A stretch of 64,000 bases of DNA, from the NCBI GenBank assembly GCA_916048095.2, contig OU696574.1, positions 3,587,001-3,651,000 on the forward strand, in the 5' to 3' direction. How positions within the stretch are numbered: the first letter of the stretch is position 1; every line of letters starts with the position of its first letter. Origin of the DNA: Sacculina carcini. Taxonomy: Eukaryota; Arthropoda; Thecostraca; Sacculinidae. Shown here piece by piece: positions 1 to 11,914 of the stretch. The notes beneath the pieces were generated by a model. The model did no database searches. It had not been told where the DNA came from and was given only the letters and a program-made list of their open reading frames with translations. The translations under genes and the position numbers were made by a program.

Positions 1-8
1 GGAATGTA

Positions 9-1427
9 GTGAAATCGAAGGGACTTTGTTCGATCTGTTTTTCGTACGGCCACAAGGGCGAGAGGTGTTCAAAGGATTTCTCATGTCCTGTAGATGGCTG
101 TGGTACAGCTCATAGTAAATATCTACACTTGCCAACAAAGTATCCTGAGCAGTTTCAACTTGAAACTATTCCGAAAGTGTCAACTAGGTCTAGTCATTTC
201 GCATCTAGTCAGAACATGAAGTTAGCCCTGCCGATTGTTCCTGTCAGAGTCAGATGTGGTGATTCGTTAAGATACATTGATACGTACGCTCTGCTAGACT
301 CAGGCTCAAATTCTACATATTGCAGTGAGAGTTTGTGTGAGAGGCTGAGAGCATCGGGCTCTAGCCATAGTATAGAGCTCACATCGATTGCTGAAGCAAA
401 CGTTTCGCTAGATGTCAAGGTCACTTCATTGTCTATTACCGATGTTCACGATACCAGGGATAGTTACAATATTCCACAGGTGACGGTGCGTCCAACACTC
501 AATATAGATTTGTCAGGGTTGGCCACTAGGTTCGATGTAAATAAATGGTCGCATATAAGAGACATTGAGCTTCCAGAGGTCCAGGTTGGGGATGTTGAAT
601 TGCTCATTGGTCAGGATTGCTCTGATCTATTCATACCTAAGGAGACCAGGGTAGGCAAACCAGGAAAACCATTCGTTATTCACACCAAATTGGGCTGGGC
701 GGTGAATGGACCGGTCGATTATTCATTTCCAAGTCGTAGATCCTCATATTTCGTACGAAATATGCCGCTCAATAGAGATATAACCATTTTATGGGATCTT
801 GAAGGGTCCGCGACAGAATCCGTTGGGTTATCGGTGAACGACAGAAAGGTTTTGCAGATGTGGGAAAGCTCCAGTATGATTGATGATGGTCATTATAGTA
901 TCAGGATTCCATTCAAATCCGAATCACCGTCGCTACCCAACAACCGTGCTTTAACCGAAAGGCGTTTGATATCTTTGGGGAAACGTTTAGAAAAAGTCAA
1001 CGACATGAAACTCAAGTATACCGATGAAATAGATAAGATGATTGAAAAGGGATATGCCGAACGAGTATCTGAGTTGGAACTGAGCAGAGATGATGGGAAG
1101 GTGTGCTACCTGCCACATCATGCTGTCATCAATCCGAAGAAACCTGGTAAAGTCAGAATTGTTTTCGATTGCGCTGCGGCATTCGGTAGGTGTTCCTTGA
1201 ATGATTATGTGCACCAAGGTCCTGATTTGGCGAATAAACTCATAGGTGTGCTACTACGTTTTCGTGAAGGAGCGGTAGCATTCAGTGCTGATATAGAGGC
1301 GATGTTTCACCAGGTGAAAGTGCCCGTTGAAGATAGAGATGTTCTCAGGTTTTTATGGTTCCAAGGGAACGATACCAGCAGCTCAATTGTAGAATTGCGG
1401 ATGACTTGGTTCGATCTGTTATGGTGA
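9..1427 (+). pseudogene. BEL/Pao retrotransposon gag-pol fragment (zinc knuckle, protease, start of RT)
   Basis: This open frame encodes the end of gag and the first part of pol of a BEL/Pao LTR retrotransposon. A CX2CX4HX4C knuckle (CSICFSYGHKGERC) lies near residue 7, followed by a second Cys/His cluster. An aspartic protease active site, LLDSGSNSTYC, lies near residue 95. The RT starts near residue 315 with the block 'PGKVRIVFDCAA' and reaches motif A, FSADIEAMFHQV, near residue 430. These blocks and their order are typical of the BEL/Pao superfamily. The frame then loses the rest of RT (including the YxDD site), RNase H and most of integrase. The 5' part lies outside the window, so the true start is not visible. 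The element cannot be active. Confidence 0.88.
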
Positions 1428-1492
1428 GGACAGCTGCGGGTACTTATCGGAGGCCAATTACGAAATTGTGTATATTAGAAGGTGCTGTATGA
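1397..1492 (+). pseudogene. C-terminal tail of BEL/Pao integrase, joined by internal deletion
   Basis: In a different frame from the upstream RT, this stretch reads DDLVRSVMVRTAAG, then YRRPITKLCILEGAV and a TGA stop. That pattern (LVR..VRT..G..RRP.TKLC.LE) is the usual C-terminal end of BEL/Pao integrase. Its position right after RT motif A means about 3 kb of pol (rest of RT, RNase H, integrase core) has been deleted. The join falls in GCGGATGAC, which fits both the RT sequence and the integrase tail, so a microhomology-mediated deletion is likely. The size of the deletion is inferred from the usual length of the family. Confidence 0.75.
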
Positions 1493-2309
1493 ATATGATT
1501 TGCCATTGATACCACTGTGTTGTGTGAGTTTATGTGTTGTTGAGTGAGTTTATCGTTTTTGCCTGCCTGAATTTTAACCTGTGTTGTATTGTCCGATTCC
1601 AATTGATTGGTCGGTGGTCGAAACTGTGAGGCATGTCGCGTGCGTGCTTTTCATATGAATATATGTTCATGTCTGCGCGCCTACCTGTATTGTATGATTG
1701 TTTTGCAAGCCTGCTGATATCTGGTGCATGCATGTATGATGTAATTTGGATGGTCGAATTGTGTGCGATTAAATGGCGCCATCTATAGTCTACTACTGAG
1801 CAGGTTTATGCCGATAGGTGGCTATATTCGTTAGTCGTCGTATTGTTTCATCCACTAATCGACGTGTGTTGAACTTCGTGTTTGTATGTTTGTGTTTGCG
1901 CGTGCATGTTATACAATTTATGACCTGTCATGCCAATTTGTCAACTTGATACTGCGCTCAGTGAACATGTGCATATGCTGAATATTCATTGAATGTTTTC
2001 TGTATATCAATCAGTTAATTGGTCGATGTTTGTTTCACTTTGTCATTATTTGTTTTGAGTGTATGATCGCCGGTGGATATTACTACTCAGTATGTCCGTA
2101 ATGTTCGTTTGTCCTGTGATGGTCGTCTAATCTTGTTCGCGGGAAATGTTGTGCATTGATATTGCTCGTTCTTCTCGGTACACTACACGAGTGTGCTATG
2201 CTTTGGTTGGGTTTGCTAGTGTATTTTGTATTGTTCGTATATATTCGTGAGTTGCATCGAAACCTAAGGGTGCACGATAATGGAAGTGCTGTTCGCACGG
2301 CGGGCGCGG
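1493..2309 (+). other. BEL/Pao 3' noncoding region between pol and LTR
   Basis: No coding sequence is supported here. The stretch is moderately AT-rich, lacks the Helitron boxes seen after 2929, and lies between the pol stop and the LTR, so it is read as the 3' untranslated part of the element. It ends in the purine-rich 'cggcgggcgcgg' directly before the LTR, a plausible polypurine tract. Confidence 0.5.
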
Positions 2310-2928
2310 TGTTACACCCACAGAAATTATTTATCATCTTAATTTTCGTTAGAATTTAGCTGTACGTTTTTTTGTTTGTTTGTATATACCAACGGCATTG
2401 TTGCAACGTTGAGATTGCATACACCAACGGCAGCGCCGCTTGGCGTCTTCCTTTTCACTGTTTGAACCGTGGAGAGCTAACACCTGAGAGTTATACCTTC
2501 GAGAATTTGTACCTTTATTCATTTGTACCTGAATTTGTACCTTTAATTACCTTTGAGATATTGGAGATCCTAGAGAATTCGGGAGATATTGGAGATCCTA
2601 GAGAATTTGTGAGATATTGAAGATCCTGGAGAATTTGTGGGATATTGACATCCTAGAGAACGCCAGAAATCGTGAGTTGTTTGATGTTATGTGTTTGATT
2701 TGTCTCGTTTGTTATGTGATTTGTCTCGTTTGTGGATATTTACTAATTTGGTTAGTATATGGGTTTAATTTAAGGTTTGTCTAGGCTTAATCGAGGTTCC
2801 AATTTTTGTTTAATTTCAGTTTGGACCAACAACAACAACAACAACAACAACAAGAACGATCACGAAACAATACCAAGTTGTGTACCAACTCTGGTGTTTT
2901 TTATTCAACGCACAAGGGGTGCGCCACA
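2310..2928 (+). mobile_element. BEL/Pao 3' LTR (619 bp)
   Basis: The segment opens TGTTACACCC and closes GGGGTGCGCCACA, imperfect terminal inverted repeats of the TGT..CACCC type common in BEL/Pao LTRs. It follows a purine-rich tract and precedes unrelated Helitron-type repeats. It contains a 28-bp minisatellite and an (AAC)n run near 2827-2853. No 5' LTR lies in the window, so the boundaries cannot be confirmed by an LTR pair. Confidence 0.6.
2555..2662 (+). repeat. 28-bp minisatellite inside the BEL LTR
   Basis: Nearly four head-to-tail copies start at 2555, 2583, 2611 and 2639. The unit core is GAGATATTGGAGATCCTAG followed by AGAATT. Later copies carry point changes. Confidence 0.85.
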
Positions 2929-4780
2929 ATGACAAAGTTTAGTCAATTTTCATTGTTTCGTGTCTGAGTTCTGAATTAATTAGCACGACGGGCAGGTTTA
3001 AATATGAGGCGGTTTAGGCAAACTATAGCAGAAAATTTGAGCGGAACATATAATATACTGGAAATTATAATATATTTCTATAGCGGAAAATTTGATAATT
3101 CGAGCAGTAAATATTATAGCGTTATAAGTAGAATAGTACTTGAGCAAATGATGCTGGGAATCATATTAAGTTATGAATATATGTGGTAAACTTTCCATGG
3201 CAATGTTTAGTCATTTTTCATCAATTTACTTTGTGTTTGATTCGTGTTTGAGTTCTGAATTGTTACGCGCGACGGGCAGCTTTAAATATGACGCGGGTTG
3301 AGGAAAATATTTTGTCAAAATTGAAATATATATTTCACATTTAGACTTTTATATTGGCTAAAACCTTACTATGGGCTTACTTTTCTCTTTCAATTTGCAT
3401 TCCTTTTGATTTATGAATTGAATATTAATGATAGTCTATTAACTGTTCCGCACGACGGTCGCGATTAAATGTCTGTATAAAGAGTGGGCTTAAATGATAG
3501 CGAGGTATATGATATTTTGCTAGCAGTTAATATTCTAGCGGTAAAAGTAGAATAGATCTTAAGCAAATGATGTTTGATAATGATGTGAGCCTTTCAATAT
3601 ATTTTGCAATCTGATGATAAATGTACTAGGAATAATACGTAGCAGAACGTAGATTGCAAAAGGGTTGTAGTACAGGTGTAATCCAAAAATATCAGCCTTA
3701 TGCATATGATGCATTAGCGGAAGCATTAACCAGAAATTATGAGATACAATTTTTAAATTGCCATTTTTTTGGTTTAATTTCTAAATTTTTTCTGACTACG
3801 GGCTGGCTTAAGTCAATTTCGTCAATTATTTGAATAATAGTATGCAAATTCAGAATTATAACCTTCTTTTGGTTTAGATTTTACAATTTAGAGTTTAATA
3901 TTACACTGACTTTTTTATTTTAAATATGTATAACTTTTATTTTATTAATTGTTCCGCATGACGGGCGGGTCTAAATACTAAATGTTAGCGTGTAGAATGA
4001 GTTCATATACAAAACTCACGGGCTTGACTTCAAGATCCAGCCTCACTAATGAAAATGCGAATTAAATGGTGTATAATTAAATCACCTCATAAAATAAATG
4101 TGATTTAATCAGTCTTACAATTTGGTTTCTATACTATAATGGCGAGATGCGAGAAAAAAATTGGTGGGCCGCGTGTTTGAGACCCCTGGTGTAGATAATC
4201 TCAAACTTCTGATTAGAAATTATGATTGAATCGGTTCACTTTGTGATCACAAACTAATAAGTGGGATCACCTTAGATTAGGCTGGGTTAGGTCAAGATGG
4301 GGTGGTTGGGTTGGGTTTGGTAGGTTTGGGTCAAGTTATTTTGGGTTTAAATGATACCGAAATATATGATAGCGGTTAAGGTTGCGGTAGCGGTAAAAGT
4401 AGAATAGTACTTGAGCAAATGATGTTGGGGAATGATGTTAAGTTCTAAATATGTTTCGCAAACATTCTGGTGAAAACTTTTCACCATTTTTAATTGTGTT
4501 TGTTTCGTGTTTTATTTCTGAATTATTCCGCACGAAGGGCGGGCTTAAATATGAGGCGGGTTGAGAGGAAATATCTTGTCAAAATTAGAACAAAAATGAT
4601 TAAATTTGTAATTTTCATTTGGCTCAGATTTTTATGAGTTTACATTTTTTGAATTTACGATATTTTTTATGAATAAAGTATGAATTTTATTACATGAATT
4701 GCTCCACACAAAGGACGTTTTGTCATGCTAATGTAAAACAATATATCTACATTCAGCAGCACACATCATTCTGGTATCAC

Positions 4781-4949
4781 CAGAGCCGTAGCAACCGCCC
4801 CCCGTACCCCCCGGCCGGGGGGGCCCGAATGTTGAGGGGCCCCTTTGCTTCACGTATTATGTGATTATGTCTAATAAATGCATTCAATATTCACAATGGG
4901 GGCCCCAAGTGTTGCCTTCGGGGGGGCATAATTCCTCGCAACGGCTCTG
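4781..4949. mobile_element. hAT-like MITE, copy 1 (169 bp)
   Basis: The left end reads CAGAGCCGTAGC and the inverted right end CAGAGCCGTTGCGAGG. It is flanked by a perfect 8-bp duplication, GGTATCAC (4773-4780 and 4950-4957). Eight-base duplications and CAG-starting inverted repeats are typical of hAT elements. Sister repeats near 8484 and 14532 carry the empty site with one GGTATCAC. The interior is C/G-homopolymer rich and codes for nothing. Confidence 0.88.
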
Positions 4950-4957
4950 GGTATCAC

Positions 4958-5700
4958 GTTGCAAAATATGATTTACGACTGTTACTCAGGGTCATATTCG
5001 GGAAGAAAGCATGCATATACACTGTTCAATTGGAAAACCCTCATGGCCATGATGAATTCAGCTATATCGCGCACACTGGCCATTTGAGGTGCACTGCGAT
5101 TCTGAGAACAAAACTCAATTTGCCCAAGTATTTGTGGTATTTGTGGCTCACACCTGCCGTCTGATAAACCAGTCATGTAGAAACTCACCGACACATACAC
5201 ACACAATTGCATACACATACACACCAGCACGTATTCACACAAACACACTCACACACATAAACACACACAGCTCAGTTGATATAAAATATTAGGGTGACCT
5301 TTTGTTTTTGGCGCAACTTTTTCATTTTTAAGATCAACTTTTTAGAATTAGGACAATTTTGAACTTTAAGAACAATCATTTCACACTATCTAGAATAATT
5401 GTCAGTTTTAAAGTTGTACAATGCAGCATATGTTCATGTATTGTCAACAAAAACTCGATAAACCTGTATCTGGAAGACTTGTGAGCATTGTGTCCGTGTG
5501 TGGTGCTAGACATACTGCGTGTGCATAACACCGCATTCGAACACAAATGTATAGATACAATACAGACATAGACAATATAATATAGACATAAATACTGGAA
5601 TTAACCATTATACTCATTAAAACATACCATTTGTGTATGTACATGTCTTATATAGTATTTAAACAACAAAATGAACTGTTTGGGCTCAATCTAGCGTAAT
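4958..5700. repeat. Unclassified dispersed repeat, copy 1
   Basis: A ~0.75-kb sequence starting near 'acgactgttactcagggtc' and running through a CA-rich stretch (5180-5270) and the block 'gcaactttttcatttttaag' to about 5700. It recurs at 8500-9360 and 14820-15700. On the minus strand, 4982-5248 stays open and reads like protein (GRCEPQIPQILGQIEF); whether it is coding is unproven. Confidence 0.7.
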
Positions 5701-5883
5701 CGTTAGAGCATAATTTTTAGATCAATCTAGCAAATCGTTATAGCGTTTAAAGTAGAATAGTACCTTAGCAAATGATGTTGGGAATCATATTAAGTTATGA
5801 ATTATGTGGGAAACATTCGATGGCAATGTTTAGTCATGTTTCATCAATTTAGTTTGTGTTTGTTTGTGTTTGTTAGTTTGTGT

Positions 5884-5916
<33 letters not shown>

Positions 5917-7455
5917 CGTGTTTGAGTTCTGAATTGTTACGCGCGACGGGCGCCTTCAAATATGACGCGGGTTGAGGAGAACATTTTGTCAAAATTGAAA
6001 TATAAATTTCATATTTAGACTTTAATATTGGCTAAAACTTTACTATGGGTTTACTTTTCTCTTTCAATTTGCATTCCTTTTGTTTTATGAATTGAATATT
6101 TATTATAGTTTATGAACTGTTCCGCACGACGGGCGCGCTTAAATGTCTGTATAAAGAGTGGGCTCAAATGATAGCGAGGTGTATGATATTTTTCTAGCAG
6201 TAAATATTCTAGCGGTAAAAGTAGAATAGATCTTAAGCAAATGATGTTGGATAATGATGTGAGCCTTTCAATATATTTTGCAATCTGATGATAAATGTAC
6301 TAGGAATAGTACGTAGCAGAACGTAGATTGCAAAAGGGTTGTAGTACAGGTGTAATCCAAAAATATCAGCCTTATGTATATGATGCATTAGCGGAAGCAT
6401 TAACCAGAAATTATGAGATACAATTTTTAAATTGCCATTTTTTTGGTTTAATTTCTAAATTTTTTCTGACTACGGACTGGCTTAAGTCAATTTCGTCAAT
6501 TATTTGAATAATAATATGCAAATTCAGAATTATAACCTTCTTTTGGTTTAGATTTTACAATTTAGAGTTTTATATTACACTGACTTTATTATTTTAAATA
6601 TGTATAACTTTTATTTTATTAATTGTTCCGCATGACGGGCGGGTCTAAATACTAAATGTTAGCGTGTAGAATGAGTTCATATACAAAATTCACGGGCTTG
6701 ACTTCAAGATCCAGCCTCACTAATGAAAATGTGAATTAAATGGTGTATAATTAAATCACCTCATACAATAAATGTGATTTAATCAGTCTTACAATTTGGT
6801 TGCTATACTATAATGGCGAGATGCGAGAAAAGTATTGTTGGGCCGCGTGTTTGAGACCCTGGTGTAGATAATCTCAAATTTCTGATTAGAAATTTTGATT
6901 GAATCGGTTCATTTTGTGATCACAAACTAATAAGTGGGATCACCTTAGATTAGGCTGGGTTAGGTCAAGATGGTGTGGTTGGGTTGGGTTTGGTAGGTTT
7001 GGGTCAAGTTATATTGGGTATAAATGATACCGAAATATATGATAGCGGTTAAAGTTGCGGTAGCGGTAAAAGTAGAATAGTACTTGAGCAAATGATGTTG
7101 GGGAATGATGCCGAGTTCTAAATATGTTTCGGAAACATTCTGATGAAAACTTTTCACCATTTTTAATTGTGTTTGTTTCGTGTTATATTTCTGAATTATT
7201 CCGCACGAAGGGCGGGTTTAAATATGAGGCGGGTTGAGAGGAAATATCTTGTCAAAATTAGAACAAAAATGATTAAATTTGGACTTTTCATTTGGCTCAG
7301 ATTTTTATGAGTTTACTTTCTTTTTGAATTTGTGATGTTTTTTATGAATAAAGTATGAATTTTATTACATGAATTGCTCCACACAAAGGACGTGTTGTCA
7401 TGCTAATGTAAAACAATATATCTACATTCAGCAGCACACATAATTCTGGTATCAC

Positions 7456-7627
7456 CAGAGCCGTAGCAACCGCCCCCCGTACCCCCCGGCCGGGGGGGCC
7501 CGAATGTTGAGGGGCCCCTTTGCTTCACGTATTATGTGATTATGTCTAATAAATGCATTCAATATTCACAATGGGGGCGCCAAGTGTTGCCTTCGGGGGG
7601 GGGGCATAATTCCTCGCAACGGCTCTG
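7456..7627. mobile_element. hAT-like MITE, copy 2 (172 bp)
   Basis: Same element and same flanks (GGTATCAC at 7448-7455 and 7628-7635) as at 4781. It was copied by the tandem duplication and differs mainly by a longer G run near the right end. Confidence 0.85.
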
Positions 7628-8499
7628 GGTATCACGTTGTAAAATATGATTTACGACTGTTACTCAGGGTCATATTCGGGAAGAAAGCATGCATATACAC
7701 TGTTCAATTGGAAAACCTTCATGGCCATGATAAATTCAGCTATATCGCGCACACTGGCCATTTGAGGTGCACTGCGATTCTGAGAACAAAACTCAATTTG
7801 CCCAAGTATTTGTGGTATTTATACTGAATTTAATATAATATAATGGCGAGATGCGAGAAAAGTATTGTTGGGCCGCGTGTTTGAGACCCCTGGTGTAGAT
7901 AATCTCAAATTTCAGATTAGAAATTATGATTGAATCGGTTCATTTTGTGATCACAAACTAATAAGTGGGATCACCTTAGATTAGGCTGGGTTAGGTCAAG
8001 ATGGTGTGGTTGGGTTGGGTTTGGTAGGTTTGGGTCAAGTTACGAGTATATTGGGTTTAAATGATACCGAAATATATGATAGCGGTTAAAGTTGCGGTAG
8101 CGGCAAAAGTAGAATAGTACTTGAGCAAATGATGTTGGGGAATGATGCCGAGTTCTAAATATGTTTCGGAAACATTCTGATGAAAACTTTTCACCATTTT
8201 TAATTGTGTTTGTTTCGTGTTATATTTCTGAATTATTCCGCACGAAGGGCGGGTTTAAATATGAGGCAGGTTGAGAGGAAATATCTTGTCAAAATTAGAA
8301 CAAAAATGATTAAATTTGGACTTTTCATTTGGCTCAGATTTTTATGAGTTTACTTTCTTTTTGAATTTGTGATGTTTTTTATGAATAAAGTATGAATTTT
8401 ATCACATGAAGTGATCCCCACAAAAAAGCGGTTTTTCATGCTAATATAAAACAATATATCTACATTCAGCAGCACACATCATTCTGGTATCACGTTGTA

Positions 8500-9360
8500 A
8501 AATATGATATACGACTGTTACTCAGGGTCATATTCGGGTAGAAAGCATGCATATACACTGTTGAACTGGAAAACCCACATGACCATGATAAATTCAGCTA
8601 TATCGCGCACACTAGCCATTTGAGGTGCACTGCGATTCTGAGAACAAAACTCAATTTGCCCAAGTATTTGTGGTATTTGTGGCTCACACCTGCCGTCTGA
8701 TAAACCAGTCATGTAGAAACTCACCGGCACATACACACATTTGCATACAAATACACACCAACACGTATTAACACAAACACACTCACACACATAAAAACAC
8801 ACAGCTCAGTTAATATAAAAAATTAGGGTGACCTTTTGTTGCAAGTGCAACTTTTGTATCATAGAATCTGTTTGTCATAAGGAGCCCTAAGATCAATATT
8901 TTATTGATCGGAAATAAGTATTAAATAAGTTATAAATGCAACTTTTTGTTTTTAGCGCAATTTTTTCATTTTTAAGATCAACGTTTTAGAATTAGGACAA
9001 TTTTGAACTTTAAGAACAATTATTTCACACTATCTAGGATAATTGTCAGTTGTAAAGTTGTACAATGCAGCATATGCTCATGTATTGTCAACAAAAACTC
9101 GATAAGCCTGTATCTGGAAGACTTGTGAACATTGTGTTCGTGTGTGGTGCTAGACATACTGCGTGTGCATAACACCGGATTCGGACACAAATGTATAGAC
9201 ACAATATAGACATAGACAATATAATATAGACATAAATACTGGAATTAATCATTATACTCATTAAAACATACCATTTGTGTATGTACATGTTTTATACAGT
9301 ATTTAAACAACAAAATATACTGTTTGGGCTCAATCTAGCATAATCATTAATATATTTTAT
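8500..9360. repeat. Unclassified dispersed repeat, copy 2
   Basis: Second copy of the repeat at 4958. It lacks the hAT-like MITE at the GGTATCAC site upstream (empty site near 8484-8491). The minus-strand reading frame at 8518-8802 is also open in this copy. Confidence 0.7.
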
Positions 9361-10132
9361 CGGTAAATATAGGTGTAATGCTGAAAGATAGAATGCAGGG
9401 AGGGATTAAATGCTAGGAGATATATGATACATGTCATATTAGACTTGTAAGCCTACAAAAAAGCCCAAAATACATGCAGGCTCTTTGCCTAGAATTATAA
9501 TAATGTCTAGAATTATAATTGAAGTGACATGTCTAGAATTAAAATGACGTGGACTAATAGGGATGAAAAACACCTATTCCTAACATATGCACGTAATACA
9601 ATGACAATTTATAGCAAATTTTTAAAGCTCAATAATTAAATTGGACTTTTTTAAGGATTAAATTTTAGTTGTTTGATTTGTATTCCCTTTACTATTTTTT
9701 ACGACGGGCAGGAATGCAGGACATATCGCATTTGAGAGATAGCGGAATATATAACTTTGGCTGTAAATATTATAGCGGTAAAAGTAGAACAGTACTTGTG
9801 CAAATGATGTTGGGGAATGATGTTGTGTTATATATATATTTTGGAAACATTCTAATGAAAATGTGTCATCATTTTCCATCATCTTTATTTTTTGATTCGT
9901 GTTTGAACTCTGAATCATTCCGAACAACCGGCATGTTTAAATATGAGGCCATTTGAGGGAAATAGTTTGCCAAAATATAAATATAATTATTCATATCTTG
10001 ACATTTCTATTGGTTAACACTTTTCAAGGGTTTACTATTTTATTCTTTAATTTGTATTCCTTTTCCATTATCAACTGAATATGAGCTGCATTGTATTGAT
10101 TGTTCCGCACAACGGGCGGGTTTAAATGCTAG

Positions 10133-11600
10133 TCTATATATATAAAAGAGATCCTCTGTCTGTGTGTGTCTGTGTGTGTGTCTGTCCCACCGTCCTTGGT
10201 CCATTTTCTGCCAGTTACTTTTCCTCAACCGCATAGTGTACCCGCCAACAATTTATACCATCACATTTTAAATTATGTTGTCTACACGATAATTTAAATT
10301 ATAAGATATAAAAATAATGTTTGAAAAAGTTATAGCAGTGTAACGACAAAATGAGCTCCGAAAAATGCGAAAATTGTGGTCAATATTCTGACATCTACTT
10401 CTCATAAACCATTAATGCTACAGCTATAAAAATTATACCACGCTGTAGATAATTTTGTGTTCTACAAGATAAGTTATAATTTCTGCCCAAAATGAAACAT
10501 AAAACATGTAAAATGGAAAAAATTCTAATCTATATTCAAAATTTTATTTTAACTTCGGGCGACCGATATTCTTTACGTTTTTCTCTATTCCTCATCAAAT
10601 AATTATTACACATGTAAATAAATTATACCATCATACTGAAAAGGTATTTTCCTACATCACGGTATATTTTTCAATTTTCTAGAGTAGACTTAAAGGAAGT
10701 AACGTTGGTGCAAAATCAAAATGACAGAGTCAAAAAGACCAAATTAGCACTGAAAAACGTGATTATTTTGTTCAATATTCTGCCATCTACTCCTCATAAA
10801 CCAACAATGACCCAACTATAGAAATTATACCATTATACACAAAAAATTTGTGTTCTACAAGATAGGTTATTATGTATACCCAATTTGTTTTTCGAAAATT
10901 GTGTCAAATTGACAAAATTCTAATCTACGTCGAAAATTTTACTCGAACACCGTACGACTGAAATAAGTAAAGTTTTTCCCTATTTCTCAGTAACTATTTG
11001 TCGCACATCAAAATAAATTATACTATCGTGCTATAAATTTTAGTGTCTACAATACAGTATAAATTTAAATTTTCCAAAGTGCACAGAAAAGGAAGTTACG
11101 GCGGTGTAAATTCAAAATGACATATTGCCAATTTGGCAGCTATTGTGCACTAATCACGTGGGATCTCTCTGCATAAATTGTATCATCATGTAGGAGATAG
11201 TCTACAATTTTCAGTATGCCAAATTTCATAACAAGAAATATTAGAAAAATAACGGACGTTTGGATCGAAAACGAAAGCAATTTCTTGCGAGCGAAATTGC
11301 CTTGGCTAAAGCGACAAATTCTGTGCAATGTTCTGAAATTCTGCTGGAAATCACATGAAGTACTCGCAGAGGCACTTGCGATTACACATGAATATACACT
11401 GATTTATTTTTACTGATGCCCAACCAAACATAAGAATGCATCATATTAGCTCCCATCATTGATGGTGGTGAATAGAAAAGTTTTATTTTCCTCAATATTT
11501 ACACGATTTGAACACAAAAACAGCCCTAAAAGTGAAGTTTGTGTCTGCCTGAGCTTATTGTTATTGTATCTATGCTTGAATATGAGGTGACATAACTGCG
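10133..11600 (+). mobile_element. Helitron-like 5' region (plus), diverged satellite body
   Basis: It begins exactly after CTAG of the preceding array with TCTATATATATAAAAGAG, then a GT-rich run and 'gtccttggtccattttctg'. The same opening is found at every other Helitron-like 5' end here (20506; inverted at 32192, 53469, 54753 and 63367). The body has diverged ~340-420-bp repeat units marked by ACACCG/GTTACGGCGGTGTAA and 'ttctacaagat'. No coding sequence is supported. Confidence 0.7.
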
Positions 11601-11619
11601 CGGGCTCAATGGTATATAT

Positions 11620-11914
11620 CAGGGGCTTCAAACGTAAACGAAGTGATGGCTCATTTTTATGAAATAGAAATGACACGCGGACAGCTACTATAGACAATAG
11701 AAGGTTATATTTCACCGTGTAGAATGAATTCATATACAAAACTCACAGACTTGATCTCAAGGTCCGGAATAACTCATAAAATGTGAAACAAATGATGTAT
11801 AATTAAATCGCATTATGGAATAAATATGAATTTATCTGTCTCATACTTTGGTTTATATACTATATTGGCGGGTTGCGAGAATAGTATTGATGGGCTGCGT
11901 GTTTGAGACCCCTG
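11620..11914. mobile_element. Probable hAT-like MITE carried in the Helitron arrays (295 bp)
   Basis: The left end is CAGGGGCTTCAAACG and the inverted right end CAGGGGTCTCAAACACGC, an inverted repeat of about 14 bases. The flanking 8-mers GTATATAT and GCGTAGAT look like a decayed target duplication; better-preserved flanks elsewhere are GTATAAAT and GTGTAGAT. Whole or partial copies recur throughout (37250-37700, 38290-38740, and inverted near 48950, 49400, 56030 and 58170). The opening CAGGGGTCTCAAAC resembles known hAT termini. Confidence 0.6.

Larger units (their letters stand above)
3130..7835 (+). repeat. 2.67-kb tandem segmental duplication
   Basis: Anchors recur at a constant offset: boxes at 3271/5938 and 3450/6122, and MITE starts at 4781/7456 (offsets 2667-2675). 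The second copy includes the MITE, so the insertion came before the duplication. From about 7840 a third, partial copy resumes further back in the unit. Confidence 0.85.
2929..10132 (+). mobile_element. Helitron-like 3'-box array (plus)
   Basis: The stretch has no genes and is built from a repeated module. A GC-rich box, consensus CCGCACGACGGGCGGGTTTA, recurs near 2980, 3271, 3450, 3955, 4529, 5938, 6122, 6628, 7201, 8238 and 9920. It alternates with conserved AT-rich pieces (ATGAGGCGGGTTGAGG, AAGTAGAATAGTACTTGAGC). The last box, at 10103-10120, is followed by TTTAAATGCTAG. A hairpin (CCGC pairing with GCGG) about 10 bases before CTAG is the hallmark of a Helitron 3' end, so the array is read as tandem copies of Helitron-like 3' ends. 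It also holds a 2.67-kb tandem duplication, two hAT-like MITEs and two copies of an unclassified dispersed repeat. Confidence 0.7.

Noticed and set aside
4260-4340. Telomere-like TTGGG-rich stretch (ggttgggttgggtttgg)
   Set aside because: It is one fixed module of the interspersed repeat, not a tandem telomeric array.
2929-10132. CRISPR-like array of short GC boxes with spacers
   Set aside because: Spacing is hundreds of bases, spacers are themselves repeated, and the genome is eukaryotic; Helitron 3' ends explain the boxes.
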